Source: Burkholderiales bacterium (GTDB taxonomy: Bacteria; Pseudomonadota; Gammaproteobacteria; Burkholderiales; Ga0077523). Taken from it: a stretch of DNA of 64,000 bases. The stretch covers positions 126,799-190,798 of the forward strand of contig JAIESW010000002.1 of NCBI GenBank assembly GCA_019745565.1, written 5' to 3'. Shown piece after piece: positions 34,069-42,752 of the stretch. Positions within the stretch are counted from its first letter, which is position 1, and each line of letters starts with the position of its first letter. The notes below the pieces were generated by a model. It did not search any database and was not told the origin of the DNA. It saw only the letters and a list, made by a program, of their open reading frames with translations. The position numbers and the translations under genes were made by a program.

Positions 34069-35415
34069 ATGCTCGACGGCCTCACCAATCGCCTGTCCGG
34101 CGTCATCAAGACGCTGCGCGGTCACGCGCGCCTCACCGAGGCGAACATCCAGGACGCGCTGCGCGAGGTCCGCGTGGCGTTGCTCGAAGCCGACGTGGCA
34201 CTGCCCGTCGTGCGCGAACTCATCGCGAAGATCAAGGAGAAGGCGCTCGGCCAGGAGGTGGTCGGGAGCCTCACGCCCGGCCAGGCTCTGGTCGGTGTCG
34301 TCTACGACGAACTGACCGCCCTCATGGGGGGCGCTGCCGCCGGGCTCAATCTCGCGGCGGTGCCGCCGGCGACGATCCTGATGGCCGGTCTGCAGGGCGC
34401 CGGCAAGACCACCACCGCCGGCAAGCTCGCGCGCATCCTGAAGGAGCAGAAGAAGAAGGTGCTCCTGGTGTCGTGCGACGTGTATCGCCCGGCCGCCATC
34501 GCGCAGCTCGAGACGCTGGCGAAGCAGGTGGAGGTCGATTTCTTCCCGTCGAGCCTCGACCAGAAGCCCGAAGAGATCGCGCGCGCCGCTCAGGACTGGG
34601 CGCGTCGCCACTACCACGACGTGCTGATCGTCGACACGGCTGGCCGCCTGGCCGTGGACGAGGCGATGATGCGCGAGATCCGCGAACTGCACGCGGCGCT
34701 GAATCCGGTCGAGACGCTGTTCATCGTCGATGCGATGCAGGGCCAGGACGCGGTCAACACCGCCAAGGCCTTTGCCGACAGCCTGCCGCTGACCGGGGTC
34801 ATTCTCACCAAGCTGGACGGCGATTCGCGCGGCGGCGCCGCACTGTCGGTGAAGCACGTGACCGGCGCGCCGATCAAGTTCGCCGGCGTCGGCGAGAAGC
34901 TGAACGGACTCGAGCCCTTCCATCCCGATCGCATGGCCTCGCGCATCCTCGGGATGGGCGACGTGCTCTCGCTGATCGAGGACGCCAAGCGCGAGATCGA
35001 CGTCGAGGAAGCGGAGAAGCTCGCGCGCAAGGTGAAGTCGGGCAAGGGTTTCGACCTCGAGGACTTCCGCAACCAGATGCTGCAGATGAAGAAGATGGGC
35101 GGCCTGTCGGCGCTGATGGACAAGCTGCCGGCGCAGCTCACGCAGGCGGCCCAGGCGGGCGGCGCGCAACTGGACGACAAGGTCATCCGTCGCACCGTGG
35201 GCATCGTGGATTCCATGACGCCGCAGGAGCGCACGAAGCCCGAGCTCATCAAGGCCTCCCGCAAGCGCCGCATCGCCACCGGTGCCGGTGTGACCGTCCA
35301 GGAGGTCAACCGCCTGCTCAATCAGTTCGAGCAGATGCAGAAGATGATGAAGATGATGTCGAAGGGCGGCGGCATGCAGAAGATGATGCGGTCCATGAAG
35401 GGGTTGATGCGCTGA
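34069..35415 (+). CDS. ffh: Signal recognition particle protein Ffh
   Basis: GTPase of the signal recognition particle that binds 4.5S RNA and nascent membrane proteins. N domain residues 1-90; G domain with the P-loop GLQGAGKTT (107-115), DTAGR and TKLDGDSRGGAAL; methionine-rich M domain to the C-terminus (many Met near residues 415-448). Length 448 is typical. It is divergent from the cytochrome assembly-type gene. A hairpin-rich repeat follows 15 bp after its stop and might end its transcript. Confidence 0.98.
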   Translation: MLDGLTNRLSGVIKTLRGHARLTEANIQDALREVRVALLEADVALPVVRELIAKIKEKALGQEVVGSLTPGQALVGVVYDELTALMGGAAAGLNLAAVPPATILMAGLQGAGKTTTAGKLARILKEQKKKVLLVSCDVYRPAAIAQLETLAKQVEVDFFPSSLDQKPEEIARAAQDWARRHYHDVLIVDTAGRLAVDEAMMREIRELHAALNPVETLFIVDAMQGQDAVNTAKAFADSLPLTGVILTKLDGDSRGGAALSVKHVTGAPIKFAGVGEKLNGLEPFHPDRMASRILGMGDVLSLIEDAKREIDVEEAEKLARKVKSGKGFDLEDFRNQMLQMKKMGGLSALMDKLPAQLTQAAQAGGAQLDDKVIRRTVGIVDSMTPQERTKPELIKASRKRRIATGAGVTVQEVNRLLNQFEQMQKMMKMMSKGGGMQKMMRSMKGLMR

Positions 35416-35430
35416 CTGCGCGCATCGGCA

Positions 35431-35564
35431 GCCCCCATCCCAACCTTCTCCCCCAGCAAAGCTGGGGGAAGGGGTGTACGTCCCCTCCCCCGGCGAAGCC
35501 GGGGGAGGGCGGAGGGTGGGGGCAAGCGAAGCGCCGGCTTCGCCGGGGAAGGTTGGGATGGGGC
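35431..35564. repeat. Hairpin-rich dispersed repeat, copy A
   Basis: Begins GCCCCCATCCCAACCTTC and ends with the reverse complement GGAAGGTTGGGATGGGGC. It contains several perfect hairpins: CCCCCAGC-AAA-GCTGGGGG and CTCCCCCGGC-GAA-GCCGGGGGAG. The same ends occur at 54831-54951 and 60253-60502. It fills the ffh to DUF3530 gap and is a REP/BIME-like element in form. Confidence 0.8.
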
Positions 35565-35666
35565 CGCCCGAGCACGAACCCGTGAAGCGGGTCCGCGGTC
35601 TACCCGCGTAGAATCCGCCACCCTCCCAGCGCGGCGCCGCGAGGCGCTGCCGAACCAAGGACTCCC

Positions 35667-36434
35667 ATGCGTTATTTGAAGCCGTTGTTCGCGTTGTGCC
35701 TGCTGCTGTCGGCGGCAAGCGCCATTGCCCAGGACTACTACCGCGAGAAGCGCTGGTCCGACCAGATCGTGCCGGGCCTGGTGGTGGGCGAACCGGTCTG
35801 GATCGAGCAGGCCAACCAGCACAAGTTCCTGGCCCTGTGGACCGAAGCTGAGAACGCCCGCGGGGCGATCATCCTGGCTCACGGCCGCGGCTGGAGCCCC
35901 GACTTCGAGCTCTACGGCGTGCTCCGCGTGAAGCTCGCCGAGAAGGGCTATTCCACGCTCGCAATCCAGCTCCCGGTGCTGGGGGGAGGGGCCAAGGTGG
36001 GCGACTACATGATCACCTATCCGGAAGCCAAGGAGCGCTTCGCCCTGGCCGGCAAGTGGCTGGCGGGCAAGGGTTTCAAGAACATCGCGATCGTCTCGCA
36101 CAGCCTGGGCGCCACCATGGCGAACCAGTACCTGATCGACGTGAAGGAGACTCCGGTGAAGGCCTGGGTCTTCATCGGGATCATCAACGGGCTGGAGGAG
36201 ATGTTCCGCATCAAGATCCCGGTGCTGGACGTGTTCGGCAGCAAGGACTGGGAGGTGACCCAGGTGGGCGCCTACGAGCGCCAGAAGCAGATTTCCAAGA
36301 TCGTGGGGTCCCAGCAGGTGGTCGTGAAGGACGCCCTGCACTTCTTCGAAGGCAAGGAAGACGAGCTGACCGGTATCGTCATCAGCTTCCTGGACAGCGT
36401 GTTCCAGGGCCAGGCGAGTTCGGCGGCCCGTTAG
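35667..36434 (+). CDS. Secreted DUF3530-like alpha/beta hydrolase
   Basis: 255-residue protein with a signal peptide (residues 1-21, ending AIAQ). The fold signals are those of an alpha/beta hydrolase: oxyanion region ILAHGRGWSPD, nucleophile elbow S-H-S146-L-G, a late aspartate in LDVFGSKDWE and a histidine in DALHFFEG. These are the parts of a catalytic triad, so it may be an esterase, but the substrate is unknown; the closest family I can suggest is DUF3530. It stands alone between two repeat elements. Confidence 0.75.
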   Translation: MRYLKPLFALCLLLSAASAIAQDYYREKRWSDQIVPGLVVGEPVWIEQANQHKFLALWTEAENARGAIILAHGRGWSPDFELYGVLRVKLAEKGYSTLAIQLPVLGGGAKVGDYMITYPEAKERFALAGKWLAGKGFKNIAIVSHSLGATMANQYLIDVKETPVKAWVFIGIINGLEEMFRIKIPVLDVFGSKDWEVTQVGAYERQKQISKIVGSQQVVVKDALHFFEGKEDELTGIVISFLDSVFQGQASSAAR

Positions 36435-36443
36435 GCGCTGTAG

Positions 36444-36560
36444 AGGGACCAGGGGCTAGGGAGAGGCGCCGGCGGACACAGTCCGGCATACCTTACTCGC
36501 AGATTTCGAGCCATTCGCGGTGCGCCTTTCCCTAGCCCCTAGTCCCTGGCCCCTAGCCCC
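36444..36560. repeat. Heptamer inverted repeat, copy 1
   Basis: Left arm 36444-36469 (AGGGACCAGGGGCTAGGGAG then AGGCGC) and right arm 36522-36547 (reverse complement with 2 mismatches in 26), continued by GGCCCCTAGCCCC to 36560. Built from 7-bp units of the AGGGRYT / AGCCCCT type. It lies just after the DUF3530 gene, with 52 bp of unique loop. A second copy is at 42441-42552. Confidence 0.75.
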
Positions 36561-36574
36561 CCATCCTTCCAGAC

Positions 36575-36604
36575 TTGCCAAGCGCTTCGACCGGCGCTTA
36601 CAAT
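36575..36604 (+). promoter_or_regulatory. Sigma-70-type promoter for rpsP-rimM-trmD-rplS
   Basis: TTGCCA (36575-36580) and TACAAT (36599-36604) with an 18-bp spacer each match the consensus at five of six positions. Start of transcription would be about 25-30 bp before the rpsP ATG. It is the best promoter match in the window and is correctly placed for a highly expressed ribosomal operon. Confidence 0.65.
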
Positions 36605-36638
36605 CGCTGCCTTTTTCCCAATCCTCCAGGACATTGCG

Positions 36639-36896
36639 ATGGTCGTAATCCGTTTGTCACGCGGCGGGGCCAGCAAGCGCCCGTTCTACAACGTGGTGGT
36701 AGCGGATTCCCGCGATCCCCGCGATGGCCGCTTCATCGAGCGCGTCGGGTTCTACAACCCGAAGGCCGCTTCTGCCGAGACCAAGCTGCGCATCGATCTC
36801 GGTCGCGTCGAGCATTGGCACGCCAAGGGCGCCAAGCTCTCCGATACCGTGCAGCGCCTGGTCAAGCAATTTGGCAAGACCGTCGCAGCCGCCTGA
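36639..36896 (+). CDS. rpsP: 30S ribosomal protein S16
   Basis: 85-residue basic protein beginning [20 protein letters not shown] and containing [19 protein letters not shown], the diagnostic S16 pattern. S16 is a primary assembly protein of the 30S subunit. First gene of the conserved rpsP-rimM-trmD-rplS operon, preceded by a strong promoter match and an AGGA ribosome site. Confidence 0.98.
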   Translation: MVVIRLSRGGASKRPFYNVVVADSRDPRDGRFIERVGFYNPKAASAETKLRIDLGRVEHWHAKGAKLSDTVQRLVKQFGKTVAAA

Positions 36897-36909
36897 GCGG
36901 CTGGTTGTG

Positions 36910-37386
36910 ATGGGGCGGGTCGCCGCCCCGTTCGGTGTGAAGGGCTGGATCAGGGTCCAAACCTTCACCGAAGCGGTAGACGGTCTGCTCGATTACCCCT
37001 CGTGGTGGGTCGGCAGCACCGGGCAGTGGCAGGAATACCGGGTGGAGCAGGGCTCCGCCCACGGGCAGGGAATCGTGGCGAAACTCGCCGGGTTCGATGT
37101 GCCGGAAGCAGCAGCGAAATTACGGGGGCAGGACGTCGCGGTACCGCGCGAGGCACTCCCGGAAGTGCAGGACGGGTTCTACTGGACGGATCTGGTGGGC
37201 CTCAAGGTGGTGAACAAGGAAGGAATCGAGCTGGGGCGGGTGGATACGCTCCTCGACAACGGTGCGCAGAGCGTGCTGGTGGTGAAGGGAGAACGCGAGT
37301 GGCTGATCCCGTTCGTGCCGGTCTATGTGGACCGGGTGGAACTGGAGGCCGGGCGGATCCTGGTGGATTGGCAGCAGGATTATTGA
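36910..37386 (+). CDS. rimM: 16S rRNA processing factor RimM
   Basis: Assembly factor for the 30S head, binding S19. The N-terminal RimM domain begins [16 protein letters not shown] and the C-terminal PRC-barrel region contains [24 protein letters not shown] and [12 protein letters not shown]. The start is uncertain: ATG 36910 gives 158 residues, GTG 36907 is equally possible, and both lie just after the rpsP stop, so translational coupling is likely. The stop is one base from the trmD GTG. Confidence 0.93.
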   Translation: MGRVAAPFGVKGWIRVQTFTEAVDGLLDYPSWWVGSTGQWQEYRVEQGSAHGQGIVAKLAGFDVPEAAAKLRGQDVAVPREALPEVQDGFYWTDLVGLKVVNKEGIELGRVDTLLDNGAQSVLVVKGEREWLIPFVPVYVDRVELEAGRILVDWQQDY

Positions 37387-37387
37387 A

Positions 37388-38161
37388 GTGAAGCAGTACG
37401 ACGTCGTCACGCTGTTTCCGGAAATGTTCGAAGCCCTCACGGGATCAGGCATTTCGGGCCGGGCCCGGGAGATCGGGGCCTACCAGCTGGTGGCGTGGAA
37501 TCCGCGGGATTTCGCCGCGAACGCCTACCGGACGATCGACGATCGGCCCTACGGCGGCGGTCCGGGGATGGTGATGATGGCCGAACCGCTCGCGAAGGCG
37601 GTCCGGGCAGCGAAGCAGAGGCAGTCGAGCAATGGCATCAAATCATCGAAGGTGGTGTTGCTTTCGCCCCAGGGCCGGAAGCTGGACCACGCAGCGGTGA
37701 TGGCGCTGACGGCACTGGAAGGCTTGGTGCTGCTGTGCGGGCGGTACGAAGGAGTGGATGAGCGTCTGATCGAGCGTGAAGTCGACGAGGAGATCTCCAT
37801 CGGTGACTATGTGCTCTCGGGCGGGGAGTTGGCGGCGATGGTGGTGCTGGACAGCGTGATCCGGCAATTGCCCGGGGTTCTGGGCGATGCCGATTCCGCG
37901 CAGCAGGATTCCTTCGTTGCCGGGTTGCTGGATTGTCCGCATTACACGCGTCCCGAGGTGTTCGAGGGCGCGGCAGTACCGGCGGTGTTGCTGTCAGGGC
38001 ATCACGCCGAGATCGAGAAGTGGCGCATGAAGCAGGCGCTGGGGCGCACATGGTTGCGGCGCCCCGAACTGCTGGCAGGATTGCAGCTCGATGCCGCGCA
38101 GCAGAAACTGCTCGGCGAGTTCAGGCAGGAACACGAAAGAACCGAAGGAAATCCGAGATGA
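37388..38161 (+). CDS. trmD: tRNA (guanine(37)-N(1))-methyltransferase TrmD
   Basis: SPOUT-class enzyme methylating G37 next to the anticodon. The trefoil-knot SAM site is evident from [27 protein letters not shown] and the preceding [19 protein letters not shown] and the C-terminal HHAEIEKWR are family hallmarks. GTG 37388 starts one base after the rimM stop; an upstream ATG would lie within rimM. Product 257 residues. The stop overlaps the rplS ATG (ATGA). Confidence 0.96.
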   Translation: MKQYDVVTLFPEMFEALTGSGISGRAREIGAYQLVAWNPRDFAANAYRTIDDRPYGGGPGMVMMAEPLAKAVRAAKQRQSSNGIKSSKVVLLSPQGRKLDHAAVMALTALEGLVLLCGRYEGVDERLIEREVDEEISIGDYVLSGGELAAMVVLDSVIRQLPGVLGDADSAQQDSFVAGLLDCPHYTRPEVFEGAAVPAVLLSGHHAEIEKWRMKQALGRTWLRRPELLAGLQLDAAQQKLLGEFRQEHERTEGNPR

Positions 38162-38544
38162 ACGTGATCGAACAACTGGAAGCCGAAGAGATCAAGCGGC
38201 TTGGCAAGAACATCCCGAGCTTCGCCCCGGGCGACACGGTCATCGTGAACGTGAACGTGGTCGAAGGCGAACGCAAGCGCGTGCAGGCCTACGAGGGCGT
38301 GGTGATCGCGAAGCGCAACCGCGGCCTCAACTCCGCGTTCACGGTGCGCAAGATCTCCTCGGGCGAAGGGGTCGAACGGACGTTCCAGACCTACTCGCCG
38401 CTGATCGCCTCGATCGAGGTGAAGCGCCGCGGCGACGTGCGCCGAGCCAAGCTCTACTACCTGCGCGAGCGTTCCGGCAAGTCGGCGCGCATCCGCGAAA
38501 AGCTGCACGTGGCGGCGACCAACAAGGCCGACGCGCCGGCCTGA
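38158..38544 (+). CDS. rplS: 50S ribosomal protein L19
   Basis: 128-residue L19 located at the 30S-50S interface. Recognised from [51 protein letters not shown] and [20 protein letters not shown] 38158 overlaps the trmD stop and follows AAGGA. A strong intrinsic terminator 24 bp downstream ends the operon. Confidence 0.98.
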   Translation: MNVIEQLEAEEIKRLGKNIPSFAPGDTVIVNVNVVEGERKRVQAYEGVVIAKRNRGLNSAFTVRKISSGEGVERTFQTYSPLIASIEVKRRGDVRRAKLYYLRERSGKSARIREKLHVAATNKADAPA

Positions 38545-38568
38545 TCGGCTTCAGCGCCCGGTTCACGC

Positions 38569-38595
38569 AAAGGCGACCCTCGCGGTCGCCTTTTT
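38569..38595 (+). terminator. Intrinsic terminator of the rpsP-rplS operon
   Basis: AAAGGCGACC (38569-38578), loop CTCGC, GGTCGCCTTT (38584-38593), running into a five-T tract. A perfect 10-bp stem right after rplS. Confidence 0.92.
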
Positions 38596-38668
38596 CATTT
38601 CCGCCGTTCCCGAAAGCGGCGAGGCCGCTGCTACACTCGCCGCGTTTCTCTGCTGGAGCCATCGTGTG

Positions 38669-39625
38669 ATGCATCTGTCCGTCCGCCTGCTCGCCCTCGT
38701 GGCTGCCCTCGTCGCCGTCCCCGCGATCGCGCAGCAGAAGCTCACGTTGTCGATCGGCTCCGGCAATACCGGCGGCGTCTACTACCCGCTGGGCGGCGGG
38801 CTCGCGCAGGTGCTCACGAAGCAGGTGCCCGGCTGGCAGGCCACCGCCGAGGTGACCGGCGGGTCCATCGACAATCTGAAGCTCGTGGGCACGGGCAAGG
38901 CGGACATCGGCTTCTCCATGGCCGACGCCGCGTGGGATGCCTACGCCGGCAACGACAAGTTCGCGGGCCGCAAGCTGCCGCTGCGTACGCTGATGGTGCT
39001 GTATCCGAATCGGATGCACGTCGTCACCACCGAGGCCACCGGCATCGCGACCATGAAGGACCTCGCGGGCAAGCGCGTCTCCGTCGGGTCGCCGGGCAGT
39101 GCCACCGAGGTGATGGCCGTGCGGGTCCTCGACGCCTACGGTCTCGCGGAATCGGTGAAGCGCGAACGCCTGTCGGTCAACGAGTCGGTCAACGCGATGA
39201 AGGACGGCAAGATCGACGCGTTCTTCTGGGCGGGCGGTGTGCCCACCGCCGCCGTCACCGATCTCGCCGCCACGCCCGGCGTGAAGATCCGTCTGCTCGA
39301 TCATGCCGACGCCGTGGACATCATGAACAAGCGCTACGGTCCGCTGTACAGCCGCAACGTCATTCCGAAGTCGATCTACGCCGGCATGGCTGCCGACAGC
39401 ACCAACGCCACCGTGTGGAACGTGCTCGTGGTCAACGCGAACATGTCCGACGACGTCGCCTACACCATCGTGAAGACCGTGTTCGAGCGCAAACCCGACC
39501 TCGTCGCCGTGCACAAGGAATTCGCGACCCTCGCCCTCGACTGGCAGACCAACGGCGCCGCGGCGCTGCCGTTCCATCCCGGTGCGCAGCGCTACTTCGC
39601 CGAGAAGGGCCTCAAGCTGCAGTGA
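38669..39625 (+). CDS. TAXI family TRAP transporter solute-binding protein
   Basis: Periplasmic binding protein with a signal peptide (residues 1-22, ending AIAQ). Family motifs are SIGSGNTGGVYYPLGGGLA at the mature N-terminus, GSIDNLKLVGTGKADIGF and GKRVSVGSPGSATEVMA. TAXI proteins bind small organic acids such as glutamate or other carboxylates; the ligand here is unknown. GTG 38666 is an alternative start with a better spacing to GGAG (38655-38658). It is coupled to the permease by a GTGA overlap. Confidence 0.93.
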   Translation: MHLSVRLLALVAALVAVPAIAQQKLTLSIGSGNTGGVYYPLGGGLAQVLTKQVPGWQATAEVTGGSIDNLKLVGTGKADIGFSMADAAWDAYAGNDKFAGRKLPLRTLMVLYPNRMHVVTTEATGIATMKDLAGKRVSVGSPGSATEVMAVRVLDAYGLAESVKRERLSVNESVNAMKDGKIDAFFWAGGVPTAAVTDLAATPGVKIRLLDHADAVDIMNKRYGPLYSRNVIPKSIYAGMAADSTNATVWNVLVVNANMSDDVAYTIVKTVFERKPDLVAVHKEFATLALDWQTNGAAALPFHPGAQRYFAEKGLKLQ

Positions 39626-41562
39626 GTCTCGAGCGCGCCGACGAAGCGGTCAGCGCCGAGCGTCTCGCGCAAGCCGACCGCTTCATCGAACAGGAAGAGG
39701 GTGCCACCCACCGGCTGCGCGGTGCGCTTCAGCACGTGCTGACCGCAGCGTTGGTCGCGACCTCGTTGCTGCATCTGTACGCGGCCTTCGCCATCGTCAG
39801 CGCACCGACGCTGCGCGTCGTGCACGTAGGCCTGATGCTCGCGCTGTTGTTCCTGACATTGCCCGCTGCTGCGCGCTTTCGCGATCGTGTCATGCCGTGG
39901 GACTGGCTGCTTGCCCTCGCGGCGCTGGCCGTGGCGGGCTATCTGCTCTCCGACTGGGACGCGGTCTCCGATCGGGCAACGGAACCGTCGACCCTGGACC
40001 TCGTCGCCGGCGGTACCCTGATCGTCCTGGTGCTGGAGGCCGTGCGCCGCGCCTCCGGCTGGGTGATGCCGTTCGTGGTGCTGCTGTTCATCGCGTATGC
40101 CTTCGTGGGCCCGTGGCTCCCGGCACCATGGACCCACAAGGGTTACGACGTCGATCGCTTGATCGGTCACATGACCCAGACGCTCGAAGGTATCTTCGGG
40201 TCGCCGGTCGATGTCTGCGCGACGCTGATCATCCTCTTCACCATCTACGGTGCGGTGCTCTCCCGCTCCGGCGCCGGCAAGTTCTTCATCGACTTCGCCC
40301 TCGCGGCCATGGGCCGGCGCGCCGGTGCGCCGGGTCGCGCGGTGGTGCTCGGCTCCTTCCTGCTGGGCGGTCCCTCGGGCAGCGGCGTCGCGACCACCGT
40401 GACACTCGGTTCCGTCGCGTACCCGCTGCTGGAACGCGCGGGCTACGGCAAGAACGCTGCGGGCGGATTGCTCGCGGCCGGGGGCCTCGGTGCGATTCTT
40501 TCGCCGCCGGTGCTGGGTGCCGCGGCGTTCCTGATCGCCGAGTTCCTGAAGATCTCGTACCTCGACGTGATCCGCATGGCGGTCATTCCGACGCTGCTCT
40601 ACTACCTCTCGCTGTTCGTGATGGTGGAGCTCGACGCCCGCCGCATCGGCAGCGGCGACATCGGCGGTGCGCGCGAACGGGTATGGACGCTCGTGCGGCG
40701 GCACGGTTTCCACTTCCTGTCTCTGGTCGCGATCATCGGCTTCCTGCTCTATGGCTTCTCGCCGATGATGTCCGTGTTCTGGGCGACGGTGCTGGCGATC
40801 GCTACCAGCTTCCTCACGCGCGAGACGGCATTGAGGCCGGGCAAGCTGGTCGACGCGCTGGCCGAGGGTTCGCGCGGCGTGCTCGGCGTTGCGGCAACGT
40901 GCGCGGCCGCCGGGATCATCGTGGGGGTGGTCACGCTGACCGGTCTCGGTCTCAAGTTCAGCGGCATCGTCATCGACTACGCCGACGGCAGCCGTGCGCT
41001 CACGGCACTCTACACGGCGCTCATCGTGTGGATCGTCGGGCTGGCGGTGCCGGTTACGGCTTCGTACATCATCTGCGCCGTGGTGGCTGCCCCTGCGCTG
41101 GTGCACGTGGGTGTCCCGGAATTCGCCGCGCACATGTTCATCTTCTACTACGCTGTCCTGTCGGAGGTTTCACCGCCCACCGCCCTGTCGCCGTTCGCGG
41201 CGGCCGCGATCACCGGCGGTGACCCGTACCGCACGACCCTGCAGTCGTGGAAGTACACGCTGCCCGCGTTCGTCACGCCATTCCTGTTCGTGCTGGCACC
41301 GCAGGGTGTCGGTCTGCTGTTGGCCGGCGACGCGCTCACCGTGATTCTCGTCACGGTGCTCGCAGTGGTCTGCATCCTGGCGCTCGCGGTGGCCGCGCAA
41401 GGGTGGCTGCGCGGGCCGCTCAGCGTCGCCGAGCGCGTTGCGCTGATCGTCGCCGGGCTGCTGATCACGGTCTCGCAGGCATGGAGTGCCGCTGCCGGGC
41501 TCGCCGTGGGTGTCGTCGCCGTGACCCTGCATTTCGTGCGCACCCGCCGGAGTCCGGCGTGA
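39622..41562 (+). CDS. TRAP transporter permease (fused 4TM/12TM)
   Basis: 646-residue membrane protein of the fused DctQM type that goes with TAXI binding proteins, a sodium-driven secondary uptake system. The N-terminal small-subunit part has about four helices; the large DctM-like part carries GGPSGSGVATTVTLG, GGLGAILSPPVLGAAAFLIAE and SEVSPPTALSPFAAAAITGG, conserved in TRAP permeases. GTG 39622 overlaps the binding-protein stop; its end overlaps xerD (GTGA). Confidence 0.92.
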   Translation: MSLERADEAVSAERLAQADRFIEQEEGATHRLRGALQHVLTAALVATSLLHLYAAFAIVSAPTLRVVHVGLMLALLFLTLPAAARFRDRVMPWDWLLALAALAVAGYLLSDWDAVSDRATEPSTLDLVAGGTLIVLVLEAVRRASGWVMPFVVLLFIAYAFVGPWLPAPWTHKGYDVDRLIGHMTQTLEGIFGSPVDVCATLIILFTIYGAVLSRSGAGKFFIDFALAAMGRRAGAPGRAVVLGSFLLGGPSGSGVATTVTLGSVAYPLLERAGYGKNAAGGLLAAGGLGAILSPPVLGAAAFLIAEFLKISYLDVIRMAVIPTLLYYLSLFVMVELDARRIGSGDIGGARERVWTLVRRHGFHFLSLVAIIGFLLYGFSPMMSVFWATVLAIATSFLTRETALRPGKLVDALAEGSRGVLGVAATCAAAGIIVGVVTLTGLGLKFSGIVIDYADGSRALTALYTALIVWIVGLAVPVTASYIICAVVAAPALVHVGVPEFAAHMFIFYYAVLSEVSPPTALSPFAAAAITGGDPYRTTLQSWKYTLPAFVTPFLFVLAPQGVGLLLAGDALTVILVTVLAVVCILALAVAAQGWLRGPLSVAERVALIVAGLLITVSQAWSAAAGLAVGVVAVTLHFVRTRRSPA

Positions 41563-42449
41563 GCAACGACCTCATCGATGCGTTCTGCGATGCCTTGTGG
41601 CTCGAAGACGGTCTGGCGCAGAACACGCTCGCCGCGTATCGCCGCGATCTGGCGCAATTCGCGACGTGGCTGTCGAAGCAGCACGGGCGCGGCCTGCTCG
41701 AAGCCCAGCACGTCGATCTGCTCGAGTATCTCGCTCACCGCTATGCGGCGCGCGCGAAGGCTTCATCCGCGAGCCGGCTGCTGTCCAGTCTCAAGCGGTT
41801 CTATCGGTACCACCTGCGCTCCGGACGGTTGACCGTGGATCCGACGCTCAACATCGATTCGCCGAAGATGCCGCGGCCGTTGCCGAAGAGCCTCACGGAG
41901 GACGATGTCGAAAGCCTGCTTGCCGCACCCGACGTGATGGATCCTCTGGGCCTGCGCGATCGCGCGATGCTGGAGATGCTGTACGCCACCGGCCTCCGGG
42001 TGAGCGAGCTGGTGGGTCTCACCTCGGGTCAGGTCAGTGCCGATGCCGGGGTCGTGCGGGTGATGGGCAAGGGTTCGAAGGAGCGTCTCGTGCCGGTGGG
42101 CGAGCTGGCGCTGGAGTGGCTCGCGCGGTACCTGCGCGAGAGTCGTCCGGTGCTGCTGCACGGGCGCCTCACCGACGACCTGTTCGTCACTGCGCGCGGC
42201 GAGGGTATGACGCGCCAGATGTTCTGGACGCTCATCAAGCGCTACGCGCAACGCGGCGGGATCACGCGACCGGTGTCACCGCACACCTTGCGCCACGCGT
42301 TCGCAACCCATCTGCTCAACCACGGGGCCGATCTGCGGGTCGTGCAGATGCTGCTGGGTCACGCTGACGTGTCCACCACCCAGATCTATACCCACGTTGC
42401 GCGCGAGCGGTTGAAGCAGCTGCATTCGAAGCATCATCCGAGGGGCTAG
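41559..42449 (+). CDS. xerD: Site-specific tyrosine recombinase XerD
   Basis: Resolves chromosome dimers at dif with XerC under FtsK control. The SAM-like core-binding domain covers residues 5-95; the catalytic domain has R147 (LRVSEL), K171, H242-x-x-R245 (HTLRHAFATH), H268 and nucleophile Y277 (STTQIYTHV). The set is complete, and the length of 296 fits XerD. It overlaps the TRAP permease gene by four bases, an unusual neighbour. The TAG stop lies in the first unit of the heptamer repeat that follows. Confidence 0.95.
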   Translation: MSNDLIDAFCDALWLEDGLAQNTLAAYRRDLAQFATWLSKQHGRGLLEAQHVDLLEYLAHRYAARAKASSASRLLSSLKRFYRYHLRSGRLTVDPTLNIDSPKMPRPLPKSLTEDDVESLLAAPDVMDPLGLRDRAMLEMLYATGLRVSELVGLTSGQVSADAGVVRVMGKGSKERLVPVGELALEWLARYLRESRPVLLHGRLTDDLFVTARGEGMTRQMFWTLIKRYAQRGGITRPVSPHTLRHAFATHLLNHGADLRVVQMLLGHADVSTTQIYTHVARERLKQLHSKHHPRG

Positions 42450-42552
42450 GGACTAGGGGTTAGGGACTAGGGAGAGGCGGCGTTGCAAAATGTTGGCGAT
42501 GATTTTCCCTAGCCCCTAGCCCCTAGCCCCTAGCCCCTAGCCCCTAGCCCCT
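42441..42552. repeat. Heptamer inverted repeat, copy 2
   Basis: Left side: tandem units AGGGGCT, AGGGACT, AGGGGTT, AGGGACT from 42441. Right side: six perfect AGCCCCT units, 42511-42552. The arms face each other across about 35 bp of unique sequence. The left arm contains the xerD stop codon and the right arm ends exactly where a broken glycosyltransferase gene begins. The 42450-42752 gap holds only this element and that remnant. Confidence 0.8.
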
Positions 42553-42733
42553 CTTCGGCGCTCGCGCCCTGCCCCGCTGGGCATCCGTCCCGATCTATTT
42601 CCTCGGCGGCGTGCAGTTGCTGTGCCTCGGGGTCATCGGCGAGTACCTGGCGAAGATCTATGCCGAAGTGAAGCGGCGGCCACGGTACGTGATCGAGACT
42701 ACTACGTTCGAGGCCGACAGATCGCGGGAGTAG
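42551..42733 (+). pseudogene. C-terminal remnant of a GtrB/DPM1-like family 2 glycosyltransferase
   Basis: The frame 42551-42733 encodes 60 residues without a start: [20 protein letters not shown] followed by [16 protein letters not shown]. This is the conserved C-terminal membrane end of polyprenyl-phosphate glycosyltransferases of the GtrB/ArnC/DPM1 type. The catalytic N-terminal domain is missing and the homology starts right at the heptamer repeat, so the element probably marks the deletion point. It faces the DUF6311 GT-C gene 20 bp away, a likely former partner. Confidence 0.75.
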
Positions 42734-42752
42734 GCGAAGGTCTTGGAAAGCC

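Noticed and set aside
31740..34109. Long minus-strand frame overlapping the CorC-like and cytochrome assembly-type genes
   Set aside because: Out of frame with two clear gene families on the same strand; Arg/Ala-rich shadow.
42511..42552. Telomere-like TAGCCCC heptamers
   Set aside because: The array is internal, short and arranged as an inverted repeat with a mate 6 kb away; nothing suggests a linear end.
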